A stretch of DNA of 52,133 nt from Acidobacteriota bacterium (GCA_003697015.1 RFGL01000311.1:1-52133); one strand, 5' to 3'. Shown: positions 16,714 to 26,111, numbered from the stretch's first letter. Numbers and translations are program-made. The notes: generated by a model from the sequence alone, not told the origin.

Positions 16714-17658
16714 TCAGCTCGGACCGTGGAGCGACTCTCCGTCCCAGCGCCAGAGGTGGCCGGGTACGAGGTGGACTCCGCCCAGCCAGCGGTCGATGCC
16801 GCGGCCGGCGACGGCGTCGGCACGGCCGGCGAGGACCCGGCGGCCGGCGGCGGTGAGCACCAGCGGCGGGGCGTCGTCGCCGGGCGGGGCGCGGAAGGCG
16901 CCGCCGGTCGGCCGCAGGAGGGGTTCGGGACCCGCGCAGAGGCCTTCCAGCAGGCGCCGGAAGGGGAGATCGCCGAGGTATGGCGCCTCCTCCATGGCGC
17001 CGGCGAGGCGGAACAGCTCCCGCGGCCGCCGGCCCCCGTCGGCGGCGGCGACGAGGACCTGGCGCTCGCTGCGTCCGAGGCCGTCGCGGGGGCTGGGATA
17101 CTCCTCCAACAGACGCCGCAGGGCGGAGCGCAGGAAGGGCAGGGGGCGCAGATCCTCCGCCAGCAGGGCCGCCAGCGCGGTGGGGGTGGGCTGGCGGAAG
17201 GCGTACCAGGCACGGCGGGCGAGGGCGAGCTCGGCGTCGCCGACCGGCCGGCGGGCGGCGAAGCGCCGCGCCAGGGCCGGCGGCTCTTCGCTGCCGACGA
17301 AGATCGCGTCGCAGAGCAGGCGCAGGCGCGTCACCGGCCGGGCGGCGAGCTCGGCCAGGAGCTGCAGGAGCTGCAGCTGGTCGTAGAGGTCGTGCTCGAA
17401 GACCAGCGCCACCTCGTCGTGGGCGGGGGCGGCCTCGAGCTGCCGGTCGCGGGCCTCGAAGTCGGCGGCGACCTGCGCCGGCTCCCCCCAGCCGCAGCCG
17501 GCGATGAAGCGGGCGCGGACGGTGCTCAGGGCCGCCAGCTCGAGCCCGGCCGGCACCGGACCGTCGTGCAAGAGGTCGCGCCAGGCGACGATCCGCCCGG
17601 GGATTCCGGCGGCGCGGAGGGCGGCGGCCGCACAGTCGCCGTTGGTGAAGATCAGCAT
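16714..17658 (-). CDS. DUF1835 domain protein
   Basis: 314 aa. The N-terminus (MLIFTNGDCAAAALRAAGIP, then WRDLLHDGPVP) is the signature of the DUF1835 N-terminal domain. About residues 95-125 contain EVALVFEHDLYDQLQLLQLL, where a conserved W/E-H-DLYDQLQL segment is typical of the family. The C-terminal half has LGRSERQVLVAAADGGRRP and a winged-helix-like end (LVPGHLWRWDGESL). No signal peptide or membrane segment is seen. Biochemical function is unknown. It is transcribed divergently from the Smr gene with a 113-bp spacer. Confidence 0.8.
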   Translation of the reverse strand: MLIFTNGDCAAAALRAAGIPGRIVAWRDLLHDGPVPAGLELAALSTVRARFIAGCGWGEPAQVAADFEARDRQLEAAPAHDEVALVFEHDLYDQLQLLQLLAELAARPVTRLRLLCDAIFVGSEEPPALARRFAARRPVGDAELALARRAWYAFRQPTPTALAALLAEDLRPLPFLRSALRRLLEEYPSPRDGLGRSERQVLVAAADGGRRPRELFRLAGAMEEAPYLGDLPFRRLLEGLCAGPEPLLRPTGGAFRAPPGDDAPPLVLTAAGRRVLAGRADAVAGRGIDRWLGGVHLVPGHLWRWDGESLHGPS

Positions 17659-17730
17659 CGCGGTCGCCCGTGCCCCCGGCGCTCGCCGCGCCCTTCGGCC
17701 GCCGGCGGAGGGTGGCGTGGCGGAGGGCGG

Positions 17731-17736
17731 TATAGT
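17731..17736 (+). promoter_or_regulatory. candidate -10 element of the Smr gene (TATAGT)
   Basis: TATAGT stands out in the very GC-rich divergent spacer, 35 bases before the ATG at 17772. No good -35 was seen. Confidence 0.35.
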
Positions 17737-17771
17737 CGGCCCCATCCTAGCAAAGCGACCGAGCCCCAACC

Positions 17772-18572
17772 ATGCCGCGCCGACCGCCCCCACCCCGCCC
17801 GACCGCTCCGCCCGGCGACGGCATCGAGCTGGCGGAGCGGGCTCTCTTTCTGCACGCCATGCGGCAGTTGCAGGTGCGGCCGCGTGATGACGGCCAGTCG
17901 CCGGCGCCGCGGCCGGCGGCTCCGCCGCCGGAGGTGACGGCGGCGGAAGGGGAGGCCTTCCTCGAAGCCATGCGCCAGCTGGAGGTGAAGCCGCGCCAGG
18001 CGCGGCCGGCCGTGCCGTCCGCCGCTGCGTCACCGTCCGCCGCTGCGTCACCGTCCGCCGCTGCGTCACCGTCCGCCGCTGCGCCGCCGGCGCCCCGGCG
18101 GACGCCGGCGGTGGGGGGAAAGCCGCCGGCCGGCGACGTCGACCCGGCGGAGCGGGCTCTCTTCCTGGCCGCGATGCGCCGTCTCGACGCGGTGCCGGAC
18201 AAGGACCGGCCGCACCGCCAGCCGGGCCCTCCCCGCGTCCGCCGGCGCCGCCTGGCGAAGACCGAAACGCCGGTGGTCGACGGTCGCCTCGATCTCCATG
18301 GCGCGACCGTCGACGAGGCCCTGGTGCTGCTCCAGGACTTTCTCGTCTCGGCGCTGGCGGAGGGCCGGCGGACGGTGCTGGTGATCACCGGCAAGGGGCA
18401 CCACTCGGCCGCCGGCAGGGGGGTGCTGCGGCAGCGGGTTGAGCGCTGGCTGCGGCAGCGCGGCGGCGAGTGGGTCGACGGCTATGCCCCGGCGCCGCGG
18501 CCGGCCGGTGGCAGCGGCGCTTTCGTCCTCTACCTGCGGCGGCAGGAAACCCCCGGCGGCGAACGACCGTAG
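17772..18572 (+). CDS. Smr domain protein with three N-terminal ERALFLxAMRxL repeats
   Basis: 266 aa. The C-terminal ~95 residues are an Smr domain (MutS2/SmrA type): LDLHG at 173-177, VITGKGHHSAAGRGVLRQRV, and GGSGAFVLYLRR at the end. Smr domains are nucleic-acid nucleases or nicking enzymes, and in several bacteria act on stalled-ribosome mRNA or branched DNA. Before it is a Pro/Ala-rich region with three copies of a short helix: residues 22-33, 60-69 and 127-138, pattern ERALFLxAMRxL. A PSAAAS minisatellite lies between copies two and three. The start is chosen as the first ATG after a TATAGT box. The helix repeat may be a docking peptide (inference). Confidence 0.85.
   Translation: MPRRPPPPRPTAPPGDGIELAERALFLHAMRQLQVRPRDDGQSPAPRPAAPPPEVTAAEGEAFLEAMRQLEVKPRQARPAVPSAAASPSAAASPSAAASPSAAAPPAPRRTPAVGGKPPAGDVDPAERALFLAAMRRLDAVPDKDRPHRQPGPPRVRRRRLAKTETPVVDGRLDLHGATVDEALVLLQDFLVSALAEGRRTVLVITGKGHHSAAGRGVLRQRVERWLRQRGGEWVDGYAPAPRPAGGSGAFVLYLRRQETPGGERP
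18015..18083. repeat. 18-bp minisatellite coding for PSAAAS
   Basis: The unit ccgtccgccgctgcgtca is repeated exactly at 18015, 18033 and 18051, with a 15-bp partial fourth copy. It is in frame with the Smr gene (residues 82-104), so length changes would keep the frame. Confidence 0.9.
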
Positions 18573-18605
18573 ATCCGATCATCCCCCGGCTGCGGACAGC
18601 TGGTT

Positions 18606-19760
18606 ATGTTCGATCCCACCACCCTCGTCTTCGTCGGACTCCTCGCCGCGGCGGCGCTGCTGGCCTACGCCAACGGCGCCAACGACAACTTCAAGGCGGT
18701 GGCCACGGTCTACGGCAGCCGCATCCTGGGCTACGAGCGCGCCCTGGCCTGGGCGACGGCGAGCCAGATCCTCGGCTCCCTCGCCGCCCTGGCGCTCGCC
18801 AGCGAGCTGATCCGGCGCTTCAGCGGCAAGGGCCTGGTGCCGGACGCTCTGGTCGGCCGCTGGGACTTCCTCCTGGCGGTGGGTCTCGGTGCTGCGCTGA
18901 CGGTGCTCCTCGCCACCCGCTTCGGCCTGCCGATCTCGACCACCCACTCCCTCACCGGCGCGCTCCTCGGCGGCGGCCTGATGCTGGCGGCGGGGGCCGT
19001 CGACCTGCGGGTGCTCGGGGGCCGATTCGCTCTGCCGCTTCTGATCTCACCCTTCCTGGCGCTGCTCCTGACCCTCGTCCTCTACCTGCCGGCGACCGCT
19101 CTGCGCCGGCGTCTGGCCCTCGACGACGCCAGCTGCGTCTGCCTCGATCAGGGTGCCCCGGAGGTGGTGGCGGTGGGCAGCAGCCGGCTGCAGATCGTCG
19201 ACTCGCCGCCGGTGCCGCAGCTGCGGGTCGACCATGCCGACAACTGCCGCCGGCGCTACGCCGGCAGCATCGCCGGCGTGCCCTTGGCGCCGCTGGTCGA
19301 TGCCGGCCACCTGCTGTCGAGCGGCATGCTCGGCTTCGCCCGTGGCCTCAACGACACGCCGAAGGTCCTCGGCGTGCTCTTCGCCGCCCAAGTGGCCGGC
19401 ATCGGTGCCCACGTCAGCCAGCCGGCGATGCTGGTGGCGATCACCCTCGCCATGGCCACCGGCGGCATCCTCCACTCGCGCAAGCTGGCCCGCACCCTGG
19501 GGGAAGAGATCACCGAGATGAACCGCGGCCAGGGCCTGGTCGCCAACGCCGTCGCCTCCCTCTTGGTGATCGTCGCCTCGCGCTTCGGCGTGCCGGTCTC
19601 CACCACCCACGTCAGCTGCGGCGCCATCTTCGGCGTCGCCACCGCCCGCCGGCAGGCCAACTGGCGGTTGGTCGGCGGCATCGTCCTCGCCTGGATCGCC
19701 ACCCTGCCCCTCGCCGCCCTGCTCGCCGCCGCCATCGCCCTGGCGACGCGGTTGGCGTAG
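18606..19760 (+). CDS. pit: inorganic phosphate transporter, PiT family
   Basis: 384 aa, the short bacterial PiT length, with about ten membrane helices. The inverted-repeat signature motifs are both present: GANDNFKAVATVYGSR near residue 24 with PISTTHSLTGALLGGG, and in the second half GLNDTPKVLGVL with PVSTTHVSCGAIFGV. A hydrophilic cytoplasmic loop lies at ~165-220. PiT carriers import phosphate (as metal phosphate) with H+ or Na+. It starts 33 bp after the Smr gene on the same strand. No PhoU-like (DUF47) partner is adjacent. Confidence 0.93.
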   Translation: MFDPTTLVFVGLLAAAALLAYANGANDNFKAVATVYGSRILGYERALAWATASQILGSLAALALASELIRRFSGKGLVPDALVGRWDFLLAVGLGAALTVLLATRFGLPISTTHSLTGALLGGGLMLAAGAVDLRVLGGRFALPLLISPFLALLLTLVLYLPATALRRRLALDDASCVCLDQGAPEVVAVGSSRLQIVDSPPVPQLRVDHADNCRRRYAGSIAGVPLAPLVDAGHLLSSGMLGFARGLNDTPKVLGVLFAAQVAGIGAHVSQPAMLVAITLAMATGGILHSRKLARTLGEEITEMNRGQGLVANAVASLLVIVASRFGVPVSTTHVSCGAIFGVATARRQANWRLVGGIVLAWIATLPLAALLAAAIALATRLA

Positions 19761-19843
19761 AGGAGCCGCGGAGGACGCCACCGCCGGGGCCTTGCAGCGT
19801 CGCCGCAGCGGCGGGAAGGGCCCGCCCTGGGAGCCCCCTGGGA

Positions 19844-19849
19844 TAAGAT
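19844..19849 (+). promoter_or_regulatory. candidate -10 element (TAAGAT) before the propeller-amidohydrolase
   Basis: TAAGAT lies in GGGATAAGATGG, 76 bases before the chosen ATG at 19926. It is one of few A/T-rich hexamers in the 165-bp spacer after pit. Confidence 0.3.
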
Positions 19850-19925
19850 GGCGCCGCATTGACGCAACCGTTCTCCCGCGGCCGCCGTGCCGCAGCTTCC
19901 TCCCGCACTTCCCGGAGACCACCCC

Positions 19926-22900
19926 ATGCCATCGATCCGCTCGTCCCTCGCCCTGCTCGCCGCCGTCGTCCTGCTCGCCGCCGCCCCGGCCGCTGCCGCG
20001 CCCTGGCCGTGGCAGCACCTGAGCGACGACCCCTCCGCCCACCCCCACGCCGCCGGCGGCGACGCCGGCTCAGCGGACGACGACGGCGGCGGAGACGGGA
20101 AGGAGAAGGAAGAGGCCTGGAGCGTCGCCGAGCCGCCCCTCGACACCTACGAGGCGACCGTCGACGTCACCGAGGGCACCTGGATGAACCTCGACGTCAG
20201 CCCGGACGGCGAGACGATCGTCTTCGACCTTCTGGGGGACATCTACCTGCTGCCGATCGGCGGCGGCGAGGCCGAGGCGATCTCCTCCGGCCTGCCCTGG
20301 GACATGCAGCCGCGTTTCTCGCCCGACGGCGAGCACATCGCCTTCACCTCCGACGAGGGGGGCGGCGACAACGTGTGGATCATGCGCCGCGACGGCAGCG
20401 AGCGCACCCAGGTGACGAAGGAAGACTTCCGCCTCCTGAACAATGCCGTCTGGACGCCGGACGGCGAATACCTGGCGGCGCGCAAGCACTTCACCTCCCG
20501 CCGCTCCCTCGGCGCGGGCGAGATCTGGCTCTACCACCGGAGCGGCGGCAGCGGCCTGCAGATGACCGAGCGCCCCAATGATCAGAAGGACCTCGGCGAG
20601 CCCGCCTTCTCCCCCGACGGGCGCTACCTCTACTTCAGCCAGGACGCCACCCCGGGGCCGGTCTTCGAGTACAACAAGGACCCCAACGGCCAGATCTACG
20701 TCATCAAGCGCCTCGACCGCGAGAGCGGCGAGATCGAGACCTTCATCGACGGTGCCGGCGGCGCCGTCCGCCCCACCCCGTCGCCCGACGGCAGGTCCCT
20801 GGCCTTCGTCCGCCGGGTGAGCTACAAGACCTCCCTCTTCGTCCACGACCTGGCGAGCGGCGAGAACCGCCTGCTCTACGACGGTCTCGACCGCGACCAC
20901 CAGGAGACCTGGGCGGTGCACGGGGTCTATGCCAATTTCGCCTGGACGCCGGACAGCCGCGCCATCGTCTTCTGGGCCGGCGGCAAGCTGCACCGCATCG
21001 ACGTCGCCGGCGGCGAGCTGGCGGAGATCCCCTTCCACGTCCGTCAGACCCACAGGATGATCGAGGCGCTGCACGTCGAGCACGACCCGGCGCCGGCGAG
21101 CTTCGACGCCCGCATGCTGCGCTGGGTCGAGGTCTCGCCCCAGGGCGACCGGGTGCTCTTCCAGGCCCTGGGCTACGTCTGGGTGAAGGATCTCGACGGC
21201 GGGGCGCCGCGACGGTTGACCACCCAGGAGGAGCACTTCGAGTACTACCCGTCGTTCTCCCGCGACGGCCGCCAGGTGGTCTACGTCAGCTGGGACGACG
21301 ACCGGCTCGGCGCGGTGCGGGTGGCGCCGGCGGGCGGCGGCGAGGGCCGGGTGCTGACCGCCCAGCCCGGCCACTACCTGGAGCCGGTCTTCTCCCCCGA
21401 CGGCGAGACCGTCGTCTTCCGCAAGAGCGCCGGCGGCTTCCTCTCCAAGCCCCTCTACGGCCGCGACCTGGGCCTCTACAAGGTGCCGGCCTCGGGGGGC
21501 GAGGCCGAGCGCATCGCCGATCACGGCGTGAGCCCCCACTTCGGCGCCTCGAGCGAGCGGGTCTTCTTCGTCGACTTCGAGCCCGAGGACCGCCGCGCCC
21601 TGCGCTCGATCGGTCTCGACGGCAAGGACGAGCGCACCCACGTCACCAGCGAGGCGGCGACCGAGCTGGTGGTGTCGCCGGACGGCAAGTGGCTGGCCTT
21701 CGCCGAGCGCTTCCACGCCTACGTCGCGCCCTTCGTCGCCACCGGCAAGGCGATCGCCATCGGCCCCAAGACCACCAGCATTCCGGTCAAGCAGGTATCC
21801 GCCGAGGCCGGCAACTACCTGCACTGGTCGGGGGACGCCGAGACCCTCCACTGGTCCCTCGGCAACGAGCTTTTCAGCCGCTCCCTGAGCCGGACCTTCG
21901 CCTTCCTCGAGGGCGCGCCGGAGGCGCTGCCGGAGCCCGAGTCCGAGGGTCGCGAGATCCGTCTGACGGCGGCGAGCGACGTGCCCTCCGGCACCGTCGC
22001 CCTGGTCGGCGCCCGCCTCATCACCATGCGCGGCGACGAGGTGATCGAGGACGGCACCGTCGTCGTCGAGGGCAACCGCATCCGCGCGGTCGGCGCGCGC
22101 GAGGCGGTGGCGGTGCCGGAGGGCGCCCACGTCGTCGACCTCGCCGGCCACACCATCATCCCCGGCATCGTCGACGTCCACTGGCACGGCTCCCAGGGCT
22201 TCTCCGAGATCGTCCCCCAGCGCGACTGGTTCAATTACGCCACCCTCGCCTTCGGCGTCACCACCATCCACGACCCGTCGAATGACACCAGCACCTTCTT
22301 CGCCGCCAGCGAGATGGCGCGCACCGGCGCGATCGTCGCCCCGCGGCTGTTCTCCACCGGCACCATCCTCTACGGTGCCGCCGGCGACTTCAAGGCGATC
22401 ATCAACAGCCTGGAGGACGCGCGCTTCCACCTGCGGCGGATGAAGGCGGCGGGGGCGTTTTCGGTCAAGAGCTACAACCAGCCGCGCCGCGATCAGCGCC
22501 AGCAGGTGATCGCCGCGGCACGGGAGCTAGGCATGCTGGTGATGCCCGAAGGCGGCTCGCTCTTCATGCACAACATGACCATGGTGGTCGACGGCCACAC
22601 CGGCATCGAGCACGCCGTGCCGCTGGCGCGGCTCTACGACGACGTGTTGCAGCTGTGGAGCCAGAGCCGCACCGCCTACACCCCGACCCTGGTGGTGGGC
22701 TACGGCGGCATCTGGGGGGAGAACTACTGGTACGCCACCACCGACGTGTGGAAGAACGAGCGCCTGCTCACCTTCGTGCCGCGGGAATTCGTCGAGCCGC
22801 GTGCCCGCCGGCCGTTCAAGGCGCCGCTCGAGGAATACAACCATTTCCGCATCGCCGAGGGCTGCAAGGCGCTGGCCGACCGCGGCGTCAAGATCAACGT

Positions 22901-23222
22901 CGGCGCCCACGGCCAGCGCGAGGGGCTCGGCGCGCACTGGGAGATCTGGATGCTGGTCCAGGGCGGCATGACCCCGCACCAGGCGCTGCGCGCCGCCACC
23001 TTGAACGGCGCCGAGTACATCGGCATGGGCCGGCATCTGGGATCCCTCGAGGCGGGCAAGCTCGCCGACCTGGCGGTGTTGGAGACGAACCCCTTAGACG
23101 ACGTCCGCAACAGCGAGTCGGTCAGCCACGTGATGGTCAACGGCCGCCTCTACGACGCCCGCACCATGGACGAGATCGGCAACCATCCGAAGAAGCGCGG
23201 CAGGTTCTTCTGGGAGGAGTGA
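19926..23222 (+). CDS. secreted TolB-propeller amidohydrolase
   Basis: 1098 aa. The ATG at 19926 gives a clean signal peptide (SLALLAAVVLLAAAPAAAAP); an in-frame ATG at 19887 would add 13 residues. After an acidic linker (~40-60), residues ~80-660 hold repeated PD40/TolB blades with SPDG motifs (LDVSPDGETIVFD, RFSPDGEHIAFTS, AFSPDGRYLYFSQ, VFSPDGETVVFR). Residues ~690-1090 are an amidohydrolase barrel: ALVGARLITMRGDEVIEDG, VVDLAGHTIIPGIVDVHWHG, then metal/catalytic segments (HTGIEHAVP, NVGAHGQREG), ending GSLEAGKLADLAVLETNPL. The first metal motif is HWHG rather than HxH-A. Probably a periplasmic hydrolase of cyclic amides or peptides; substrate unknown. Confidence 0.9.
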   Translation: MPSIRSSLALLAAVVLLAAAPAAAAPWPWQHLSDDPSAHPHAAGGDAGSADDDGGGDGKEKEEAWSVAEPPLDTYEATVDVTEGTWMNLDVSPDGETIVFDLLGDIYLLPIGGGEAEAISSGLPWDMQPRFSPDGEHIAFTSDEGGGDNVWIMRRDGSERTQVTKEDFRLLNNAVWTPDGEYLAARKHFTSRRSLGAGEIWLYHRSGGSGLQMTERPNDQKDLGEPAFSPDGRYLYFSQDATPGPVFEYNKDPNGQIYVIKRLDRESGEIETFIDGAGGAVRPTPSPDGRSLAFVRRVSYKTSLFVHDLASGENRLLYDGLDRDHQETWAVHGVYANFAWTPDSRAIVFWAGGKLHRIDVAGGELAEIPFHVRQTHRMIEALHVEHDPAPASFDARMLRWVEVSPQGDRVLFQALGYVWVKDLDGGAPRRLTTQEEHFEYYPSFSRDGRQVVYVSWDDDRLGAVRVAPAGGGEGRVLTAQPGHYLEPVFSPDGETVVFRKSAGGFLSKPLYGRDLGLYKVPASGGEAERIADHGVSPHFGASSERVFFVDFEPEDRRALRSIGLDGKDERTHVTSEAATELVVSPDGKWLAFAERFHAYVAPFVATGKAIAIGPKTTSIPVKQVSAEAGNYLHWSGDAETLHWSLGNELFSRSLSRTFAFLEGAPEALPEPESEGREIRLTAASDVPSGTVALVGARLITMRGDEVIEDGTVVVEGNRIRAVGAREAVAVPEGAHVVDLAGHTIIPGIVDVHWHGSQGFSEIVPQRDWFNYATLAFGVTTIHDPSNDTSTFFAASEMARTGAIVAPRLFSTGTILYGAAGDFKAIINSLEDARFHLRRMKAAGAFSVKSYNQPRRDQRQQVIAAARELGMLVMPEGGSLFMHNMTMVVDGHTGIEHAVPLARLYDDVLQLWSQSRTAYTPTLVVGYGGIWGENYWYATTDVWKNERLLTFVPREFVEPRARRPFKAPLEEYNHFRIAEGCKALADRGVKINVGAHGQREGLGAHWEIWMLVQGGMTPHQALRAATLNGAEYIGMGRHLGSLEAGKLADLAVLETNPLDDVRNSESVSHVMVNGRLYDARTMDEIGNHPKKRGRFFWEE

Positions 23223-23229
23223 GCCGCCC

Positions 23230-24189
23230 TCAGCCCCGCGCGCCCGCGACCCGCGGCCGGCGGCGAGGAGGGGCGTCGTCGGCGCGCCGTCGCCGGTGGG
23301 CCCGGCCGTCGCCGTTCCCCGGCCGCGACCGGGAGGCGGATCGCGGGTCCTCGGCCACCAAGGCGGCGACGAGGCGGGGCAGGACCTCGCCGCAGGGGGC
23401 GGCGATCTTGACGTCGGCATCGGCGTCGGCGCGGGTACGACCGAGGTTGACGAGGCAGAGGGGGAGGCCGAGCTGGCGCCCGGCGCGGGCGAAGCGGTAG
23501 CCCGAGAAGACCATCAGCGACGAGCCGGCGACGAGCACGGCGTCGGCCCGGCGCAGGGCGGCGAAGGCGCGCTCGACCCGCGGCGGCGGCACCCGCTCGC
23601 CGAAGAAGACCACCCACGGTTTGAGCACCCCGCCACAGCGCGGGCAGGGGGGGACGCGGAAGGCGTCGTAGTCGGCGTTGTGGAGCTCGGCGTCGCCGTC
23701 CGGGGTGAGGGTGGCGGCGGCGCGCTCGGCCCAGCCCGGATTGAGGCGCTCGAGCTCGAGCTGGAAGGCGTGGCGACGGAAACGCGTCCTGCAGCCCAGA
23801 CACTCGACGCGATCGAGGCGGCCGTGGAGGTCGATCACCCGCCGGCTCCCCGCCTTGGCGTGCAGGCCGTCGACGTTTTGGGTCACCAGGCAGCCCAGGC
23901 GTCCGGCCGCCTCCAGACGGGCGAGGGCGTGGTGGGCGGCGTTGGGCTCGGCGGCGGCGATGCGCCGCCAGCCGACCAGGCTGCGCGCCCAGTAGCGCCG
24001 CCGCGCCGCGGCGCTGGCCAGGAGCTGGCGGTAGGTCATCGGCCGGGGGTGCTTCCACTCGCCGTCGGCGTCGCGGTAGTCGGGAATGCCCGACTCGGTG
24101 CTGACGCCGGCGCCGGTGAGGACGAAGATTCGCCGGCAGGGCCGGAGCCGCGCCACCAGATCGTCGAAAGCGCTCGCCGCTGCTGCCAT
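23230..24189 (-). CDS. Sir2 family NAD-dependent protein deacylase (class II-like)
   Basis: 319 aa. Rossmann motif GAGVS (26-30) is followed by TESGIPDYRD, typical of class II/SIRT4-like sirtuins. The NAD/catalytic segment TQNVDGLH and the catalytic His in DLHGRLDRVEC are intact. Zinc ligands are ECLGC and PPCPRCGG. The adenosine loop is VAGSSLMVFSGYRF, with LVNLGRT later. Sirtuins use NAD+ to remove acyl groups (or ADP-ribosylate). The C-terminal ~35 residues are Arg/Pro-rich and not part of the fold. A TAGACT box ends ten bases before the ATG with no Shine-Dalgarno. Confidence 0.93.
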   Translation of the reverse strand: MAAAASAFDDLVARLRPCRRIFVLTGAGVSTESGIPDYRDADGEWKHPRPMTYRQLLASAAARRRYWARSLVGWRRIAAAEPNAAHHALARLEAAGRLGCLVTQNVDGLHAKAGSRRVIDLHGRLDRVECLGCRTRFRRHAFQLELERLNPGWAERAAATLTPDGDAELHNADYDAFRVPPCPRCGGVLKPWVVFFGERVPPPRVERAFAALRRADAVLVAGSSLMVFSGYRFARAGRQLGLPLCLVNLGRTRADADADVKIAAPCGEVLPRLVAALVAEDPRSASRSRPGNGDGRAHRRRRADDAPPRRRPRVAGARG

Positions 24190-24199
24190 CGCGCCCGCC

Positions 24200-24205
24200 A
24201 GTCTA
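24200..24205 (-). promoter_or_regulatory. candidate -10 element of the sirtuin gene (TAGACT)
   Basis: Minus-strand TAGACT ends ten bases before the sirtuin ATG (24189). The arrangement matches that before the radical SAM gene. Confidence 0.35.
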
Positions 24206-24408
24206 CGCCAAGGCCCGCCGGTACCGGCCCACCTACCTCCCGGGGTGGTCGTTCCCACCGCCCGCCCGGGGGTGGCGTCGCCGCCGCGCCAGCGGGCACA
24301 CTCGGGGGGAGCGGATGGACGGGCCGAGCTTCGCCGCCGAGTACGCCGTGACGGCCGTCGCCGGGCTGTGGCTCGTCGCCCTCGCCGCCGCCGCCGCGGA
24401 GGTGCACG

Positions 24409-25782
24409 ATGACCGATACCGAAACCCTGATCGAGCGCTACGACCGGCCCGGCCCGCGCTACACCTCCTACCCGACGGCGATGGAGTTTCATCCCGGGGT
24501 CGGCGAGGCGGCCTACGCCGAGCGCCTGCGACGGGCCGCCGCCCGCCCCGACGATCCCCTCGGCCTCTACGTCCACCTGCCGTTCTGCGCCGAACGCTGC
24601 CTCTACTGCGGCTGCAACGTGGTGATCACCCGGAAGCGGCACGTCGCCGGCCGCTACCTCGAGCTGCTGCAGCGGGAGATCGGGATGGTGGCGCAGCGCC
24701 TCGGCGGGCGCCGGCGGCTGCGCCAGATGCATTGGGGGGGCGGCACCCCCACCTACCTGACGCCGGCGGAGCTGCGCGCCCTCTTCGAGGCGGTGGGCCG
24801 CCATTTCGAGATCGAAGGCGACGCCGAGCTGGCGGTGGAGATCGACCCGCGGGTGACCACCGCCGAGCATCTCGAGACCCTCCGCCGGCTGGGCTTCAAC
24901 CGCCTCTCCCTCGGCGTCCAGGACTTCACCCGCGAGGTGCAGGAGCGGGTCAACCGCATCCAGAGCTTCGACGACACCCGCGCCCTGGTCGAGCGCGCCC
25001 GCGCACTCGGTTTCCCTTCGATCAACGTCGACCTGATCTACGGCCTGCCCCTGCAGCGCCCCGAGACCTTCCGCCGCACCCTGCAGAAGGTGCTGTGGCT
25101 GCGCCCGGAACGCATGGCGGTCTACAGCTACGCCCACGTCCCCTGGATGCGGGTGCAGCAGCGGCGCATCGAGGCCAGCGAGCTGCCGCCGCCGGCGGTC
25201 AAGCTGGAGCTCATCGCCAGCGCGCTCGACGCCTTCCGCGCCGCCGGCTATCTGGCGATCGGCATGGACCACTTCGCCCTGCCCGAGGACGAGCTCGGCC
25301 GCGCCCTGGCGGACGGCACCCTGTGGCGCAACTTCATGGGCTATACCGTGCGCCACGCCCCCGACCTCGTCGCCTGCGGTCTGAGCGGCATCGGCGACGT
25401 CGCCGGCGCCTACGTGCAGAACGAGCGCAAGCTGTCGCGCTACCAGCAGGCGGTGGCGGCGGGGCGCCTGCCGGTCGAGCGCGGCGTCGTGCGGAGCCCG
25501 GAGGACGAGCTGCGGCGTTACGCCATCACCAGCCTGATGTGCACCTTCCGGCTCGACTTCGCCGACCTGGAGAAGCGCTTCGCCATCGATGCGCGGCGCC
25601 ACTTCGCCGCCGAGATCGAGGCCCTGCGCCCCCTGGCGGACGACGGCCTGGTGCGCCTGGGCGAAGACGGCATCGACGTCGAGGGCGACGGCCGCCTCTT
25701 CGTGCGCAACGCCTGCATGGTCTTCGACGCCTACTTGCAGCGCCATCCCGACACCGTGCCGCGTTTCTCACGCACGGTGTGA
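24409..25782 (+). CDS. hemN: oxygen-independent coproporphyrinogen III oxidase
   Basis: 457 aa, the full HemN length. The radical SAM cluster is C60-x3-C64-x2-C67-x-C69 within FCAERCLYCGCNV, the HemN-specific arrangement. Other HemN features are PRYTSYPTA at residues 16-24, HWGGGTPTYLTP, DPRVTTAEHL, and the C-terminal HemN domain (GLSGIGDVAGAYVQN, YAITSLMCTFRLDF). It decarboxylates coproporphyrinogen III to protoporphyrinogen IX without oxygen in heme synthesis. The start has GGAGG six bases upstream. The 219-bp divergent spacer to the sirtuin gene holds no other gene I can support. Confidence 0.95.
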   Translation: MTDTETLIERYDRPGPRYTSYPTAMEFHPGVGEAAYAERLRRAAARPDDPLGLYVHLPFCAERCLYCGCNVVITRKRHVAGRYLELLQREIGMVAQRLGGRRRLRQMHWGGGTPTYLTPAELRALFEAVGRHFEIEGDAELAVEIDPRVTTAEHLETLRRLGFNRLSLGVQDFTREVQERVNRIQSFDDTRALVERARALGFPSINVDLIYGLPLQRPETFRRTLQKVLWLRPERMAVYSYAHVPWMRVQQRRIEASELPPPAVKLELIASALDAFRAAGYLAIGMDHFALPEDELGRALADGTLWRNFMGYTVRHAPDLVACGLSGIGDVAGAYVQNERKLSRYQQAVAAGRLPVERGVVRSPEDELRRYAITSLMCTFRLDFADLEKRFAIDARRHFAAEIEALRPLADDGLVRLGEDGIDVEGDGRLFVRNACMVFDAYLQRHPDTVPRFSRTV

Positions 25783-25793
25783 TCCGGCGCATC

Positions 25794-26111
25794 CTACCGC
25801 TGCGCCCCGTCCTGCTTCCCCTCCACCACCGCCAACCGCGCCCGCTCGAGCTCGGCGTAGGCCGCCGGATCCGCCGGCCGCGCCAGGTCATGGCCGATCT
25901 TCCGCCACGCCGGATGGTCGGGGTCGAGGCCGAGGATGCGGACGTACTCGCGCTCGACCACCGCGAAATGGCGGCGGTAGGGCACGAGGTAGCCGCCGCA
26001 GGCGGCCAGCGTCCGGCGGGCCTCGTCGTAGCTCGAGCACCAGCGGTTGAGCAGCACGTCGGTGGCGACCTCGTACCACAGCTCGCCGCGATCGGGGGCT
26101 CCGTCGCTCAC
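25794..26111 (-). CDS. small protein of unknown function
   Basis: 105 aa. It starts with GTG at 26111, overlapping the maf stop as GTGA, so it is translationally coupled to maf. The sequence is mostly helical, with WYEVATDVLLNRW, YDEARRTLAACGGYLVPYRRHF and REYVRILGLDPDHPAWRKIG. No signal peptide, membrane segment or known motif is seen. I do not recognise the family. Its stop is 12 bp from the hemN stop on the other strand. Coding status is supported by the overlap and by sensible composition, not by homology. Confidence 0.65.
   Translation of the reverse strand: MSDGAPDRGELWYEVATDVLLNRWCSSYDEARRTLAACGGYLVPYRRHFAVVEREYVRILGLDPDHPAWRKIGHDLARPADPAAYAELERARLAVVEGKQDGAQR

Noticed and set aside
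24315-24408. Possible small membrane protein starting MDGPSFAAEY just before hemN
   Set aside because: The frame has no stop until 26159 and runs through hemN, so it is a GC-rich open frame and not a gene.
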